The notes under the pieces were generated by a model. The model worked only from the letters and a program-made list of their open reading frames with translations. It ran no database searches and was not told the origin of the DNA. A stretch of 64,000 nt of DNA from Clavibacter sp. VKM Ac-2872 (GTDB lineage Bacteria; Actinomycetota; Actinomycetes; Actinomycetales; Microbacteriaceae), in assembly GCF_015351105.1 (NCBI RefSeq), contig NZ_JADKRR010000001.1, positions 248,001 through 312,000 on the forward strand, given 5' to 3'. Positions 38,312 to 47,406 of this stretch are shown piece after piece. Every line of letters begins with the position of its first letter. Positions within the stretch are counted from its first letter, which is position 1. Position numbers and translations under genes: made by a program.

Positions 38312-39004
38312 ATGCCCTCTCCACGGACGGTCATCCAGGACATCTGGCTCGAACCCGGCACTGTGATCAGCGACCGGGAGTGGGCGCGGACCACGTTCCG
38401 GCAATGCCGCACACGACGATCCGCCGACCTCGCCCTCCGCCCGAGACTGGAACGGCTGACCTTCACGGACGTCAAACTGGAATGGAGCCCTGCGAAGGCG
38501 AGCATCATCACCGACGTCGCGGTGCGCGGACTCCGCAAGGACGACTCCTCGATGTTCTTCACCGGATGCACCTACGACCGGGTCACCTTCACCGGCGATT
38601 GCGGCTCCACCATCCTCGGACCATCGCTGTCGATCGGCGGCGAACTCAGCCACATCCATCGAGCCGCTGTGCTGGAACACGACCGCACCAGCCCGCACTA
38701 CTCCATCGACATCTCACGAGCCCGCGGCGACTTCGAAGTCCGCGGCTACCGAGCATCGAGGATGATCCTCAACCCCGAGCTCCACGCCATCGTCCGACTC
38801 GAGGACGTCATCGGCCGCGACATCTCCTGGCTCCGTGGCAAGCAGACCACCTTCGACATCGCCATCGCGAGACTCATGGAGCGCGGCTACGAAGACGCCC
38901 TGCTCTGCGCCTACCCCAAGTCGAAGTACTTCGACGCCCAACTCGCAGCGATCGCCCGACTCCGAGCCGACGGCATCGCCGACACCGACAGCGACGAGCG
39001 CTAG
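38312..39004 (+). CDS. Probable immunity protein paralogue (copy 2)
   Basis: A 230-residue protein, colinear with copy 1 over its whole length without gaps of note (shared: DVKLEWSPA, RKDDSS, FFTGCTYDRV, YRASRMILNPELHAIVRLED, RGYEDALLCAY). It starts at the ATG at 38312, 60 bases after copy 1, and lacks a strong ribosome site. Its codons are far more GC-rich than those of copy 1 (CTC, GCC, CGC, ACC dominate), so the two genes had different histories rather than arising by recent tandem duplication. It may protect against a related toxin variant. Function is inferred from position and paralogy only. Confidence 0.68.
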   Translation: MPSPRTVIQDIWLEPGTVISDREWARTTFRQCRTRRSADLALRPRLERLTFTDVKLEWSPAKASIITDVAVRGLRKDDSSMFFTGCTYDRVTFTGDCGSTILGPSLSIGGELSHIHRAAVLEHDRTSPHYSIDISRARGDFEVRGYRASRMILNPELHAIVRLEDVIGRDISWLRGKQTTFDIAIARLMERGYEDALLCAYPKSKYFDAQLAAIARLRADGIADTDSDER

Positions 39005-39479
39005 GCGGGGGCGGGCGCGGGCGTCGCAATGGGCGAGGGTGCAGCTGCCTCCTCGGCCGGCGCCGCGCATGCGCATGACCGGCCGTCCACGAGCGTCGGC
39101 GTTGACGATGACGCGTGGTGCGCCATGGGAAGTTCGGATCCGTCGAAGAGCCGGAGCGCGATGCGGTAGCCGCCCTCGCGCGTGGACGGCTCGCGGGCGA
39201 GCGGGGCACCCCGGCCGCGCGGGTCGCCTCCTGCCAGCCGTGCTCGCGTGCCTCGACCTCGCCGCCGCTGACGCAGCAGGGCAGTGACCTCGGGGCGGCG
39301 GCCTCGCTCATCGCCGTGGTGCAGGTGCTCGTGGCGTAGCTCTTCCTCCAGCGGTCCTTCATCACGGAGATGGTGGCCGGCGGCGAGAAGCGAGGCCGCC
39401 CCTCCTCGCCGGGCCTACCCCGCGCCAGGATGGGAGGGCTGCCGACGCAGGTCGGCGCGACGACGACGAGGGAGTCCGC
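39005..39479. other. Gap of 475 bases without a convincing gene
   Basis: The GC is host-like. Open frames exist on both strands, but none has a ribosome site, a recognisable domain or a consistent third-base pattern throughout. A short minus-strand run ending at 39001 (IALRLFDGSELPM) looks protein-like and may be the end of a broken gene. The promoter of the next gene must lie at the right end. Confidence 0.35.
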
Positions 39480-40286
39480 ATGGCCACGATCACGATCACG
39501 ATCACGGGAGGATCCGGGCGCATCGCCACGAGCATCCGCCCCCTGCTCCTCGCCGCCGGGCACGAGCTGCGGCTGCTCGACGTGGTCGCGCCGCCGACGC
39601 CGCTCGAGCCGGGGGAGACCTCGGCCATCGTCGACACGACCGACGTCGACGCGTGCACGGCGGCGTTCCGCGGATCCGACCTCGTGGTGCACCTCGCGGC
39701 GCACGCGGCCGAGCGGCCGTGGGAGGCGATCCAGGCCGTGAACAACGACGGCGCGCACGCCGTGCACGAGGCGGTCGTGCGGGCGGGGGTGCCGCGGATC
39801 CTCGCGGCCAGCTCCATCCACGCCGTCGGCTTCCTGCTCGCGACCGAGGCGGCGCGCGACGACGTGCCCGCGCCCCGCCCCGACACCTTCTACGGCCTCA
39901 GCAAGGTGCTGCTCGAGGGCCTCGGCAGCCTGTACGCCGACCGGCACGGGCACGTCGTGGTGAGCGTGCGGATCATGACCGCCGAGCCCGAGCCGTCCGC
40001 CGCCCGCAGCATCTCCACCTGGTTCTCCGCGGCCGACGCGGTGCGCCTCGTGGAGGCCGTGCTGCGGTGGGACGAGCCCGGTCACCGGATCGTCTGGGGC
40101 GTCTCCCGGAACACCCGCCGCTGGGTGTCGCTCGCGGCGGGGGAGGCGATCGGCTACCACCCGGAGGACGACGCCGAGGTCTTCGCGCACCGCTTCCCGG
40201 AGCTCGGCGCGGACACGTCGCCGCCCGCGGGCGTGCGCATCGGGTCGATCTTCACGGAGGTGGAGCTGGGCTCCGACATGGGCTGA
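39480..40286 (+). CDS. NAD-dependent epimerase/dehydrogenase, uronate-dehydrogenase-like
   Basis: A 268-residue extended short-chain dehydrogenase. The nucleotide-binding loop is TGGSGRIATSI near residue 9. VHLAAHAAERPWEAIQAVNN and the catalytic FYGLSKVLLEGL (YxxxK) follow, then RIMTAEPEP. The pattern around HLAAHA, NNDGAHAVHEA and SSIHAVGF resembles uronate dehydrogenases, which oxidise galacturonate or glucuronate, both plentiful in plant cell walls. It is a single gene between the immunity paralogue and the phosphonate locus. Another sugar-nucleotide or sugar substrate is possible. Confidence 0.75.
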   Translation: MATITITITGGSGRIATSIRPLLLAAGHELRLLDVVAPPTPLEPGETSAIVDTTDVDACTAAFRGSDLVVHLAAHAAERPWEAIQAVNNDGAHAVHEAVVRAGVPRILAASSIHAVGFLLATEAARDDVPAPRPDTFYGLSKVLLEGLGSLYADRHGHVVVSVRIMTAEPEPSAARSISTWFSAADAVRLVEAVLRWDEPGHRIVWGVSRNTRRWVSLAAGEAIGYHPEDDAEVFAHRFPELGADTSPPAGVRIGSIFTEVELGSDMG

Positions 40287-40441
40287 CGGCGCGCTCCCGA
40301 ACGAGATGTCTGCTCTTCCGGACACGTTCACGGATGCGCCATCTGGGCGGCACGCCGCTTCGCTCGCGTGTTCCTAGAGTCGGCTCCGACCCGTGGCGTC
40401 CCCCATCTCCGCCCGCGGGTCCCGACTCGAGAGGCACGTCC

Positions 40442-41413
40442 ATGTCCCTGTCCCCCCGCACCCGCATCGGAGCCCTCGCGGCCTCCGCGCTCGTCGCCGC
40501 CCTCGCGCTCACCGGCTGCTCGGCCGGCGGCTCCGACGCGTCGGCCGCATCCTCCGACACCTCCGGCACCTGGGCCAAGTCCGAGGGCACCCTCGTCTTC
40601 GGCGCGACGCCCGACCAGGCCGGCTCCGACTCGAACAACAAGCCGCTCGAGGACTACATCGCCAAGGAGACCGGCCTCAAGGTCGAGTACTACCCCACGG
40701 CCGACTACACCGCGCTCATCGCGGCGGCCGTCGCCGGCAAGATCGACCTGATGAGCTCGGGCGCCCTGCAGTACGTCATGGCCTCGAACAAGGGCGCCGA
40801 GATCGAGCCCGTCGCCGCGATGCTCACCTCGAAGGACGTCACGGACCCCGGCTACTACTCCGAGGCGATCGTGCCGAAGGGCTCCTCGATCACCGACCTC
40901 GCGGGTGCCAAGGGCAAGACGGTCTGCTTCGTCGACCCGAACTCCACCTCGGGCTTCCTCTTCGGCCTCTACCAGCTGCAGAAGGCCGGCCTCGACGTCA
41001 CGAGCACGGGGTCCGACGCCAACGGCAACCCGCAGTTCGCGGACTTCACGCCCTACTTCGCGGGCGCGCACGACAAGTCGGCGCAGGCGGTCGCGTCCGG
41101 CCAGTGCGACGTCGGATTCGCCGAGGACTCGATCGTCGAGCCCGAGGCGGCGGCCGGCAAGCTCACCGTCCTCGGCAAGGAGTACGTGCCCGGCGGGCCG
41201 CTCTCCATCTCCTCGGCGCTGCCGGCGGACGTCAAGGCGAAGCTCACCACGACGCTCCAGGGCGCGTCGCTCGACGCGATCACGGCCTCCGGCGTCCCGC
41301 TGACCGACGGCTTCACGAAGGGCTACTTCGGCGCCCAGCCGGAGGACACGACCTACTACAAGGGCATCGCGGACCTCTGCGACTCCATCGCCGCCGCCAA
41401 GTGCGCGAAGTGA
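40442..41413 (+). CDS. phnD: Phosphonate ABC transporter binding lipoprotein PhnD
   Basis: A 323-residue PhnD-type binding protein with lipobox LALTG-C (Cys26). LVFGATPDQAGSD and the following VEYYPTADYTALIAAAVAGK are typical of the family; its Ser/Thr-rich pocket binds phosphonate or phosphate esters. It is the first gene of phnDCE plus a reductase gene on the plus strand. The 155-base leader must hold its promoter. The convergent C-P lyase operon shares the locus. Confidence 0.9.
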   Translation: MSLSPRTRIGALAASALVAALALTGCSAGGSDASAASSDTSGTWAKSEGTLVFGATPDQAGSDSNNKPLEDYIAKETGLKVEYYPTADYTALIAAAVAGKIDLMSSGALQYVMASNKGAEIEPVAAMLTSKDVTDPGYYSEAIVPKGSSITDLAGAKGKTVCFVDPNSTSGFLFGLYQLQKAGLDVTSTGSDANGNPQFADFTPYFAGAHDKSAQAVASGQCDVGFAEDSIVEPEAAAGKLTVLGKEYVPGGPLSISSALPADVKAKLTTTLQGASLDAITASGVPLTDGFTKGYFGAQPEDTTYYKGIADLCDSIAAAKCAK

Positions 41414-41434
41414 CGCGGACGGACTGATCCGACC

Positions 41435-42289
41435 ATGACCGGCACGACGACCTCCCCGCTCGTCTCCGTCTCCGGGGTCACCAAGGACTTCGGCAGCACG
41501 CGGGCGCTCCGCGACGTCGACCTGACCGTCGAGCGCGGGGAGGTCGTCGTGCTCCTCGGCCTGTCCGGGTCGGGCAAGTCGACCCTCCTCCGGCACCTGG
41601 ACGGCCTCGAGCTGCCGACCTCGGGCAGCGTCCGCGTCTTCGACCAGGACGTCGCATCCCTCGGCCAGCAGGACCTCCGCGCCCTGCGCGGCCGGGTCGC
41701 GATGATCTTCCAGCAGTTCGAGCTCGTGCCCTCGCTGACCGTGCTCGAGAACGTGCTCACCGGCGCGCTCGGCCGCCTCCGCGGGCCGCGCCTCGGCATC
41801 TGGACGTACCCCCGCGCCGCGCGCACCGAGGCGCTCGGCCACCTCGACCGCGTCGGGCTGCTCGAGAAGGCCTACGAGCGGGCCGACCGGCTGTCCGGCG
41901 GCCAGCAGCAGCGCGTCGCCATCGCGCGCGCGCTCATGCAGCGGCCCGAGATCCTGCTCGCCGACGAGCCCGTCGCGAGCCTCGACCCCGAGTCCAGCGA
42001 GCAGGTGATGCGCCTCATCCGCGAGATCGCCGCCGACGACGGCCTCACCGTGGTCTGCAGCCTGCACCAGGTGGACCTCGCGCTCGGCTGGGGCGACCGC
42101 ATCGTCGGGCTCCGGCACGGCGAGGTCGTGCTCGACACCCCGACGCGCGGCATCGGCAAGGCGCAGGTGATGGAGATCTACGGGCGCGTGGCGTCCACGA
42201 CCTCCGCGCTCGCCGCCATCGCGACCGAGCTCGGCGACGTGCTGCCGTTCGACGAGCACGCGGACGTGCGCGCGGACGGCACCCGGTGA
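41435..42289 (+). CDS. phnC: Phosphonate ABC transporter ATPase PhnC
   Basis: A 284-residue ATP-binding subunit. Walker A is GLSGSGKST, the Q-loop is MIFQQFELVPSLTV, the signature is LSGGQQQR, and Walker B is ILLADEPVASLDP. The LGxW-like insert (LGRLRGPRLGIWTYP) is characteristic of PhnC. It lies 21 bases after phnD, and its stop is overlapped by the phnE GTG. It energises uptake of phosphonates. Confidence 0.92.
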   Translation: MTGTTTSPLVSVSGVTKDFGSTRALRDVDLTVERGEVVVLLGLSGSGKSTLLRHLDGLELPTSGSVRVFDQDVASLGQQDLRALRGRVAMIFQQFELVPSLTVLENVLTGALGRLRGPRLGIWTYPRAARTEALGHLDRVGLLEKAYERADRLSGGQQQRVAIARALMQRPEILLADEPVASLDPESSEQVMRLIREIAADDGLTVVCSLHQVDLALGWGDRIVGLRHGEVVLDTPTRGIGKAQVMEIYGRVASTTSALAAIATELGDVLPFDEHADVRADGTR

Positions 42290-44034
42290 CCGCGGTCGCC
42301 GAGCGCCCGGGCCCGGCCCCGGCCGGCGTCCTCCCGGACGTCGAGGGGCGCGCCCCGCGCCGGCGGCCCGACCCGCAGAAGGCGCTCGCGCTGGTCGTGG
42401 TCCTCGCGATGGTCGTCTTCGCGATCCACGCGCTGACGACGCTCGACTTCACCTGGTCGAACGTCCTCCGGAGCGTCGGGAACGCCGCGAAGGTGTTCTC
42501 GCGCATGGACCCGATCAGCTTCCCGGCTCCCGCCGACCTCGCGTACCTCGTCGGGCTGACGCTCGGGATCGTCGTGCTCGGCACGCTCGCCGCCGCGCTC
42601 GTCTCGGTCCCGGTCGCCTACGCGTCGGCCAGGAACACCACGCCCGCGCCGTGGCTGCGCGCCGTCGGCCGCACGATCGGGGTGGTGACGCGCGCGGTGC
42701 CCGACGTGGTGCTCGCCCTCGCGTTCGCGCTGGCGTTCGCGCTGGGGAGCCCGCTGCCCGGCATCCTCGCCATCGGGATCCACTCGATCGGCATGATCTC
42801 GAAGCTCTTCGCCGACGCCATCGAGCAGGTCGACGAGGGGCCGCAGCGCGCGATCCGCACCACGGGCGGCACGCGCGCGCAGGAGTTCTGGGCGGGCGTC
42901 TTCCCGCAGGTGCTGCCGTCGTGGATCGCCACGGTGCTGCACCGCTTCGACATCAACCTCCGTGGCTCCGCGATCCTCGGCTACGCCGGCGTGGGCGGGC
43001 TCGGCTACGCGATGAAGGTCGCGTTCGGGCAGTTCCCGGAGGGCTACGGCCGCGGGATCGGCATCGCGATCGTCATCTTCGCGCTGTGCGTGCTGCTGGA
43101 GGTCGTGTCGTCGTCCATCCGCCGCAGCGCGCTCGGGGTGCGGCCGGCCGGGCGCGGCCTGGGCGACCGGATCGTGCGGCGCCTCACGCGGGACCGCGCC
43201 GACGCCGCGGGATCGGGGATAGCCGCGCCGGCGCGCGCGGTCACCGTCGAGTCGATGCAGCGGCGCCCGTGGACGCCCGACCGGGTGCGGACCGTCGCGT
43301 GGTCGGCGCTCGCGGTGATCGTCGTCGTGGGCGGCTACCTCATGGCGGACATCGACCTCAGCCAGATCACGTGGGAGTACGTCGGGCCGACCTTCCAGAG
43401 CTTCTGGCCGCCGAGCACCGGGTCGCACACGTTCGGCGAGTTCGCCGAGGCGCTGCTGGTGACGATCCAGGTGGCGTTCGCCGCGGCGCTGCTGTCGGTC
43501 GTGCTCGCGCTGGTCGTCGGATCCCTGGCCGCCCGCAACGTCGCGCCGACCCCCGCCGTGCGGAACGCCTCGCGCGTCGTGCTCGTCCTCTTCCGCGGGG
43601 TGCCCGAGCTGGTGCTCGCGATCCTCCTCATCATGATCACGGGCCTCGGCAACCAGGCGGGCGTGGTCGCGCTCGCGTTCGGCGGGGTCGGGCTCCTCGG
43701 CAAGCTCATCGCGGACTCCTTCGAGGAGGTGGGCGCGGGCCCCGAGCGCGCGCTCACCGCCGTCGGCGCGACGCGCGGGCAGCGCTTCCTCGCGGCGACG
43801 TGGCCGCAGGGCCTGCCGTCGCTCGTCGGGAACTCGCTCTACCTCGTGGACACGAACATCCGGGCGGCCACGATCCTCGGGATCGTCGGCGGCAGCGGGA
43901 TCGGGTTCCACCTGACGAACGCGTCGTCGGTGCTGACCCTGCACGGGCAGGTCACGACGCTCGTCGCGATGGTGTTCGTGAGCGTGCTGGCCGTGGAGGG
44001 GCTCGCCGCCTGGCTGCGGCGCGTCTACCGGTGA
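42286..44034 (+). CDS. phnE: Phosphonate ABC transporter permease PhnE, fused double-length form
   Basis: A 582-residue protein made of two PhnE permeases joined head to tail (halves about 1-290 and 330-582, with a polar linker between). Each half has its own ATPase-docking loop: EQVDEGPQRAIRTTGGTRAQ in the first, EEVGAGPERALTAVGATRGQ in the second. The single form is about 270 residues and works as a homodimer; here one polypeptide supplies both halves. The two copies are clearly diverged. The GTG start overlaps phnC, and its stop is overlapped by the next GTG. Confidence 0.92.
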   Translation: MTAVAERPGPAPAGVLPDVEGRAPRRRPDPQKALALVVVLAMVVFAIHALTTLDFTWSNVLRSVGNAAKVFSRMDPISFPAPADLAYLVGLTLGIVVLGTLAAALVSVPVAYASARNTTPAPWLRAVGRTIGVVTRAVPDVVLALAFALAFALGSPLPGILAIGIHSIGMISKLFADAIEQVDEGPQRAIRTTGGTRAQEFWAGVFPQVLPSWIATVLHRFDINLRGSAILGYAGVGGLGYAMKVAFGQFPEGYGRGIGIAIVIFALCVLLEVVSSSIRRSALGVRPAGRGLGDRIVRRLTRDRADAAGSGIAAPARAVTVESMQRRPWTPDRVRTVAWSALAVIVVVGGYLMADIDLSQITWEYVGPTFQSFWPPSTGSHTFGEFAEALLVTIQVAFAAALLSVVLALVVGSLAARNVAPTPAVRNASRVVLVLFRGVPELVLAILLIMITGLGNQAGVVALAFGGVGLLGKLIADSFEEVGAGPERALTAVGATRGQRFLAATWPQGLPSLVGNSLYLVDTNIRAATILGIVGGSGIGFHLTNASSVLTLHGQVTTLVAMVFVSVLAVEGLAAWLRRVYR

Positions 44035-44927
44035 CGGCGGACCGGCCGGCCGTCGCCGTCGTCGGCCCGGGCGCGATCGGCACGTCCGTCGCCGCGGCGC
44101 TGCACGAGGCGGGCGTGCCGCTGCTCCTCTGCGGTCGCACCCCGCGCGCGCGGCTCGAGCTGCGCACGGGGGACGGGACGACGATCGTGGTCCCGGGACC
44201 CGTGCGCACGGATCCGGCCGGCGTCACCGCGCCCGTCGACCTCGTGCTCCTCGCGGTGAAGGCCACGCAGATCGAGGCGGCGGCGCCGTGGCTCCGGGCC
44301 CTGTGCCACGCGGGCACGGTGGTCGTCGTGCTGCAGAACGGGGTCGAGCAGGTCGAGGACGTCGCGCCGCACGTGCCGGGCTGCCCCGTCGTGCCCGCGG
44401 TGGTGTGGTTCCCCGCGGAGGCGCTGCCCGACGGATCCGTGCTGCTCCGCGGGACCCCGCGCCTCACGCTGCCGGACGTGCCGGCCTCCCGTGTCGCCGT
44501 CGACGCGCTCGCCGGCGGCCGGTGCCGGGTCGAGCTGGCGGCCGACTTCACCACGGTCGCCTGGCGGAAGCTCGTGCAGAACGCGGTGGCGGGGATCATG
44601 GCCGCCACCGGCCGGCGCGCGGGCGTGTTCCGTCGGGACGACGTGGCGGGGCTCGCCCGGGCCTACGCGCGCGAGTGCCTGGCGGTGGCGCGCGCGGAGG
44701 GCGCCGTCCTCGACGACGACGTGGCCGACCGGATCGTGGACGACTTCGCCGCGGCCCCCGCCGACCAGGGCACCTCGATCCTCGCCGACCGGGAGGCGGG
44801 CCGACCGCTCGAGTGGGAGGCGCGCAACGGCGTGATCCTGCGCCGCGGCCGGGCGCACGGCCTGCCCACGCCGATCGGCGCCGTCCTCGTGCCGCTGCTG
44901 GCGGCCGCGAGCGACGGGCCCGGCTGA
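44031..44927 (+). CDS. 2-dehydropantoate 2-reductase-like (ApbA/PanE) protein
   Basis: A 298-residue NADP-dependent reductase. The N-terminal Rossmann loop is VVGPGAIGTSVAAALHEAG. LLAVKATQIEAA and VLQNGVEQVEDV are typical family segments, and WRKLVQNAVAGIMA supplies the catalytic Lys. Relatives make pantoate for coenzyme A, but many act on other 2-keto acids. It is translationally coupled to phnE (GTGA), so a role in a carbonyl intermediate from phosphonate breakdown is possible though unproven. It converges on the phn operon with only 15 bases between. Confidence 0.78.
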   Translation: MTADRPAVAVVGPGAIGTSVAAALHEAGVPLLLCGRTPRARLELRTGDGTTIVVPGPVRTDPAGVTAPVDLVLLAVKATQIEAAAPWLRALCHAGTVVVVLQNGVEQVEDVAPHVPGCPVVPAVVWFPAEALPDGSVLLRGTPRLTLPDVPASRVAVDALAGGRCRVELAADFTTVAWRKLVQNAVAGIMAATGRRAGVFRRDDVAGLARAYARECLAVARAEGAVLDDDVADRIVDDFAAAPADQGTSILADREAGRPLEWEARNGVILRRGRAHGLPTPIGAVLVPLLAAASDGPG

Positions 44928-44942
44928 GCCCGCCGCCTCCGA

Positions 44943-45560
44943 TCAGCCCTCGTACCGCTCCAGGAACGCCTCCGTCGGCAGCGCCCGGAAGTCGTCCAGG
45001 CGCGCGCGGAGGGTCGCGTGGTCCCAGTCCCACCACGCGAGCCGCTGCAGGCGCGCGGCGATCTCGGGCGGCTGGCGGACGCGGATCACGGTGGCGGGCA
45101 CGCCCGCGACGATGGCGTAGTCCGGCACGTCGCGCGTGACGACGGCGCCGGACGCGACGACCGCGCCGTCCCCGACGCGCACGCCCGGCTTGATCATGGC
45201 GCCGTGCCCGATCCAGGTGTCGTGCCCGATGGAGGTGCGGCGGGAGCGGCGGTGCTCGAAGAACTCCGCGTCGTCCGCGACGTCGTCCCAGTACATGGTG
45301 CTGCGGTACATGAAGTGGTGCAGGGTCGCCCGGTCGAGCGGGTGATCGGTGGCGCCGATCCGCACCGCGCTCGCGATGTTGGAGAAGCGGCCCACGTCGA
45401 CGTGCGCGAAGTCGCACAGGCGGTCGCAGTAGCTGTAGTCGCCGATCACGGTGTCGAGCAGGCGCGTGGCGGCGCCGATCTGGGTCCAGCGGCCGAGCTC
45501 GCCGCCGGACACGACGACGTCGGGGGCGATCAGGGGCTCCTCGGTGAGCTTCGCGGTCAT
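44943..45560 (-). CDS. Phosphonate-locus hexapeptide-repeat acetyltransferase
   Basis: A 205-residue left-handed beta-helix transferase with hexapeptide repeats ([45 protein letters not shown]). It closely follows the transferase family found in C-P lyase gene clusters ([10 protein letters not shown] and [14 protein letters not shown] are typical). It probably acylates an aminoalkylphosphonate or a pathway intermediate. It is the last gene of the minus-strand phn operon, and its ATG overlaps the phnN stop. Confidence 0.85.
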   Translation of the reverse strand: MTAKLTEEPLIAPDVVVSGGELGRWTQIGAATRLLDTVIGDYSYCDRLCDFAHVDVGRFSNIASAVRIGATDHPLDRATLHHFMYRSTMYWDDVADDAEFFEHRRSRRTSIGHDTWIGHGAMIKPGVRVGDGAVVASGAVVTRDVPDYAIVAGVPATVIRVRQPPEIAARLQRLAWWDWDHATLRARLDDFRALPTEAFLERYEG

Positions 45561-46228
45561 GGGGTCTCCGTCCGTCCGCGGGGCGCGGGGTCGTGGGGGT
45601 GGGGGTGAGGTGAGGCGGCCGACGCGGATGCGTGCGCCGCCCGGATGGCGTCGAGCAGGGCCTCGCCGCCCTCGTCGACCGTGCCGTGGTTCCGCACCTC
45701 GTGGTCGGCGACCCGGTCGGGCGCCGGATCCGCGCGGGCGAGCCGCCGGGCGATGTCGTCGGCGGGCTCGCGGCCGCGCTCCCGGAGGCGCGCGGCGCGC
45801 ACGTCGTCCGCCACCGTGATCCGCACCACGACCAGGCGGGCGTAGCGCGCCTGGAGTACGTCGAGCATGCTGCGGGAGACGTTCGCCACCACGGCGGCGC
45901 CCGCGCGGACGGCGTCGTCGGCCGTGGCGGGGATCCCGTAGGAGAGGCCGTGCGCGCGCCAGGTCACCGCGTACTCGCCGCGCGCGGCCGCTGCGGCGAA
46001 CTCCTCCTCGCCGACCGCGTCGAAGTCCTCGCCGGGCCCGGGCGGACGCGTGATGGCGCGGCGGGGGAAGTGCGCGTTCGGCCCGCTGCGGGCGCGGGCG
46101 GCGCCGAGCAGCGCGTCCTTGCCGACGCCGCTCGCGCCGACGACCGCGACGAACGGGCCGGGGCCGAGGGGGACGGGAGCCGGAGCGGCGGGAGCGGGAG
46201 CGGCGCCCGCGGAGACGGCGTCGCTCAC
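45557..46228 (-). CDS. phnN: Ribose 1,5-bisphosphate phosphokinase PhnN
   Basis: A 223-residue guanylate-kinase-like protein. The P-loop is [14 protein letters not shown], followed by [19 protein letters not shown], the signature region of PhnN. It converts ribose 1,5-bisphosphate to PRPP at the end of the C-P lyase pathway. Pro/Ala runs at both ends are unstructured additions. It overlaps phnM by four bases. Confidence 0.88.
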   Translation of the reverse strand: MSDAVSAGAAPAPAAPAPVPLGPGPFVAVVGASGVGKDALLGAARARSGPNAHFPRRAITRPPGPGEDFDAVGEEEFAAAAARGEYAVTWRAHGLSYGIPATADDAVRAGAAVVANVSRSMLDVLQARYARLVVVRITVADDVRAARLRERGREPADDIARRLARADPAPDRVADHEVRNHGTVDEGGEALLDAIRAAHASASAASPHPHPHDPAPRGRTETP

Positions 46229-47406
46229 GACACCCGCGCTCCCCGGAGGAACACGCTCCGGACGACGGGCACCGTCCGGCCGCCGGGGTGCCGCTCGCTC
46301 GCGGGCACGACGTGGCGGTGCAGGCGCACGAGGTCGGCGCGCGCGCCCACGCGGATCGCGCCGCGGTCGTCGAGGCCGACGGCCCGCGCCGGGTCGCCGC
46401 TGACGAGGCGCACGCCGCGCGCGAGGGGCAGGATCCCGTCGGCGTCGAGCTGCACGACGGCCTGCAGCGGGCTCGCGGGCACGTAGTCGGAGGAGAGCAC
46501 GTCGAGCAGCCCGAGCGCGAGCAGCTCCGCGGCCGCGACGTTGCCCGACTGGCTGCCGCCGCGGACGATGTTCGGCGCGCCCATGACGATCAGCTGCCCG
46601 TGCTCCCGTGCGGCCCGGGCGGCGACCTCGGTCGTCGGGAACTCGGAGATGCGCACCCCGAGCGCCGCGGACTCCTCCACGTGCGCGACGGTGGCGTCGT
46701 CGTGGGCCGCGAGCGTCACCCCGCGCGCGGTGGCGAGCGCGGCGATGGCGAGGCGGTTGGGCGTCGAGTGCTCCGCGGCGACGGCCTGCAGCTCCTCCAT
46801 CAGGGCGCCGATCCCGGCCGCCGACACGCGTCCGCGGCCCACCATGTAGCGCGAGAACGCCTCCACGTCCGCGTACTGGCGCTGCCCGGGCGTGTGGTCC
46901 ATGAGCGAGGCCAGGCGGACGGACGCGATGTGGTCGAACTCGCGGAACTCGGCTGCCGTGTCCGGCGCCGCGACCTCGCAGCGCAGGTGGATGAGGTGCT
47001 CGGCGCGCAGCAGCCCCTCCGCCCCGGCGTGCTCGATGGCCTCCGCGAGCGAGAGGGACAGCGTGGTCGCGTCGTCGCGGCCCTCGAGGGTGCCGATGCG
47101 GATCGCGTCGAAGACCGTGGTGACGCCGGCGCCGCTCAGCTGGGCGTCGTGCGCGAGGACGGCGGGGATCGGATCCCAGCGCGTGCCCGGGCGGGGCTGC
47201 GCGTGCGACTCGAGGTGGTCGGTGTGCAGCTCGACGAGGCCCGGGATCAGCAGGTCGCCGTCGAGGTCCTCGCCGGTGCCGCCGACCTCGCCCGCGGTGC
47301 CGGGGGAGATGTCGGCGACGAGGCCGTCGCGGATCAGGACGGATCCGTGCAGCACCTCGTCGTCGAGGACGATGCGGGCGTTGCGCAGGACGGTCTCGCG
47401 GCTCAT
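46225..47406 (-). CDS. phnM: Alpha-D-ribose 1-methylphosphonate 5-triphosphate diphosphatase PhnM
   Basis: A 393-residue amidohydrolase-fold enzyme. [20 protein letters not shown] carries the metal-binding HxDH motif; [29 protein letters not shown] and SSDYVPAS are strong PhnM marks. It removes pyrophosphate from ribose 1-methylphosphonate 5-triphosphate before C-P cleavage. It starts at the ATG overlapping the stop of the DUF1045 gene. Confidence 0.93.
   Translation of the reverse strand: MSRETVLRNARIVLDDEVLHGSVLIRDGLVADISPGTAGEVGGTGEDLDGDLLIPGLVELHTDHLESHAQPRPGTRWDPIPAVLAHDAQLSGAGVTTVFDAIRIGTLEGRDDATTLSLSLAEAIEHAGAEGLLRAEHLIHLRCEVAAPDTAAEFREFDHIASVRLASLMDHTPGQRQYADVEAFSRYMVGRGRVSAAGIGALMEELQAVAAEHSTPNRLAIAALATARGVTLAAHDDATVAHVEESAALGVRISEFPTTEVAARAAREHGQLIVMGAPNIVRGGSQSGNVAAAELLALGLLDVLSSDYVPASPLQAVVQLDADGILPLARGVRLVSGDPARAVGLDDRGAIRVGARADLVRLHRHVVPASERHPGGRTVPVVRSVFLRGARVS

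Noticed and set aside
38141-38698. Minus-strand frames opposite the immunity paralogues
   Set aside because: The two paralogues are conserved with each other on the plus strand, and their matching antisense frames simply mirror this.
39005-39479. Possible broken minus-strand gene ending at 39001
   Set aside because: Only a short run looks protein-like; upstream it becomes Arg/Gly-rich noise with no start or domain.
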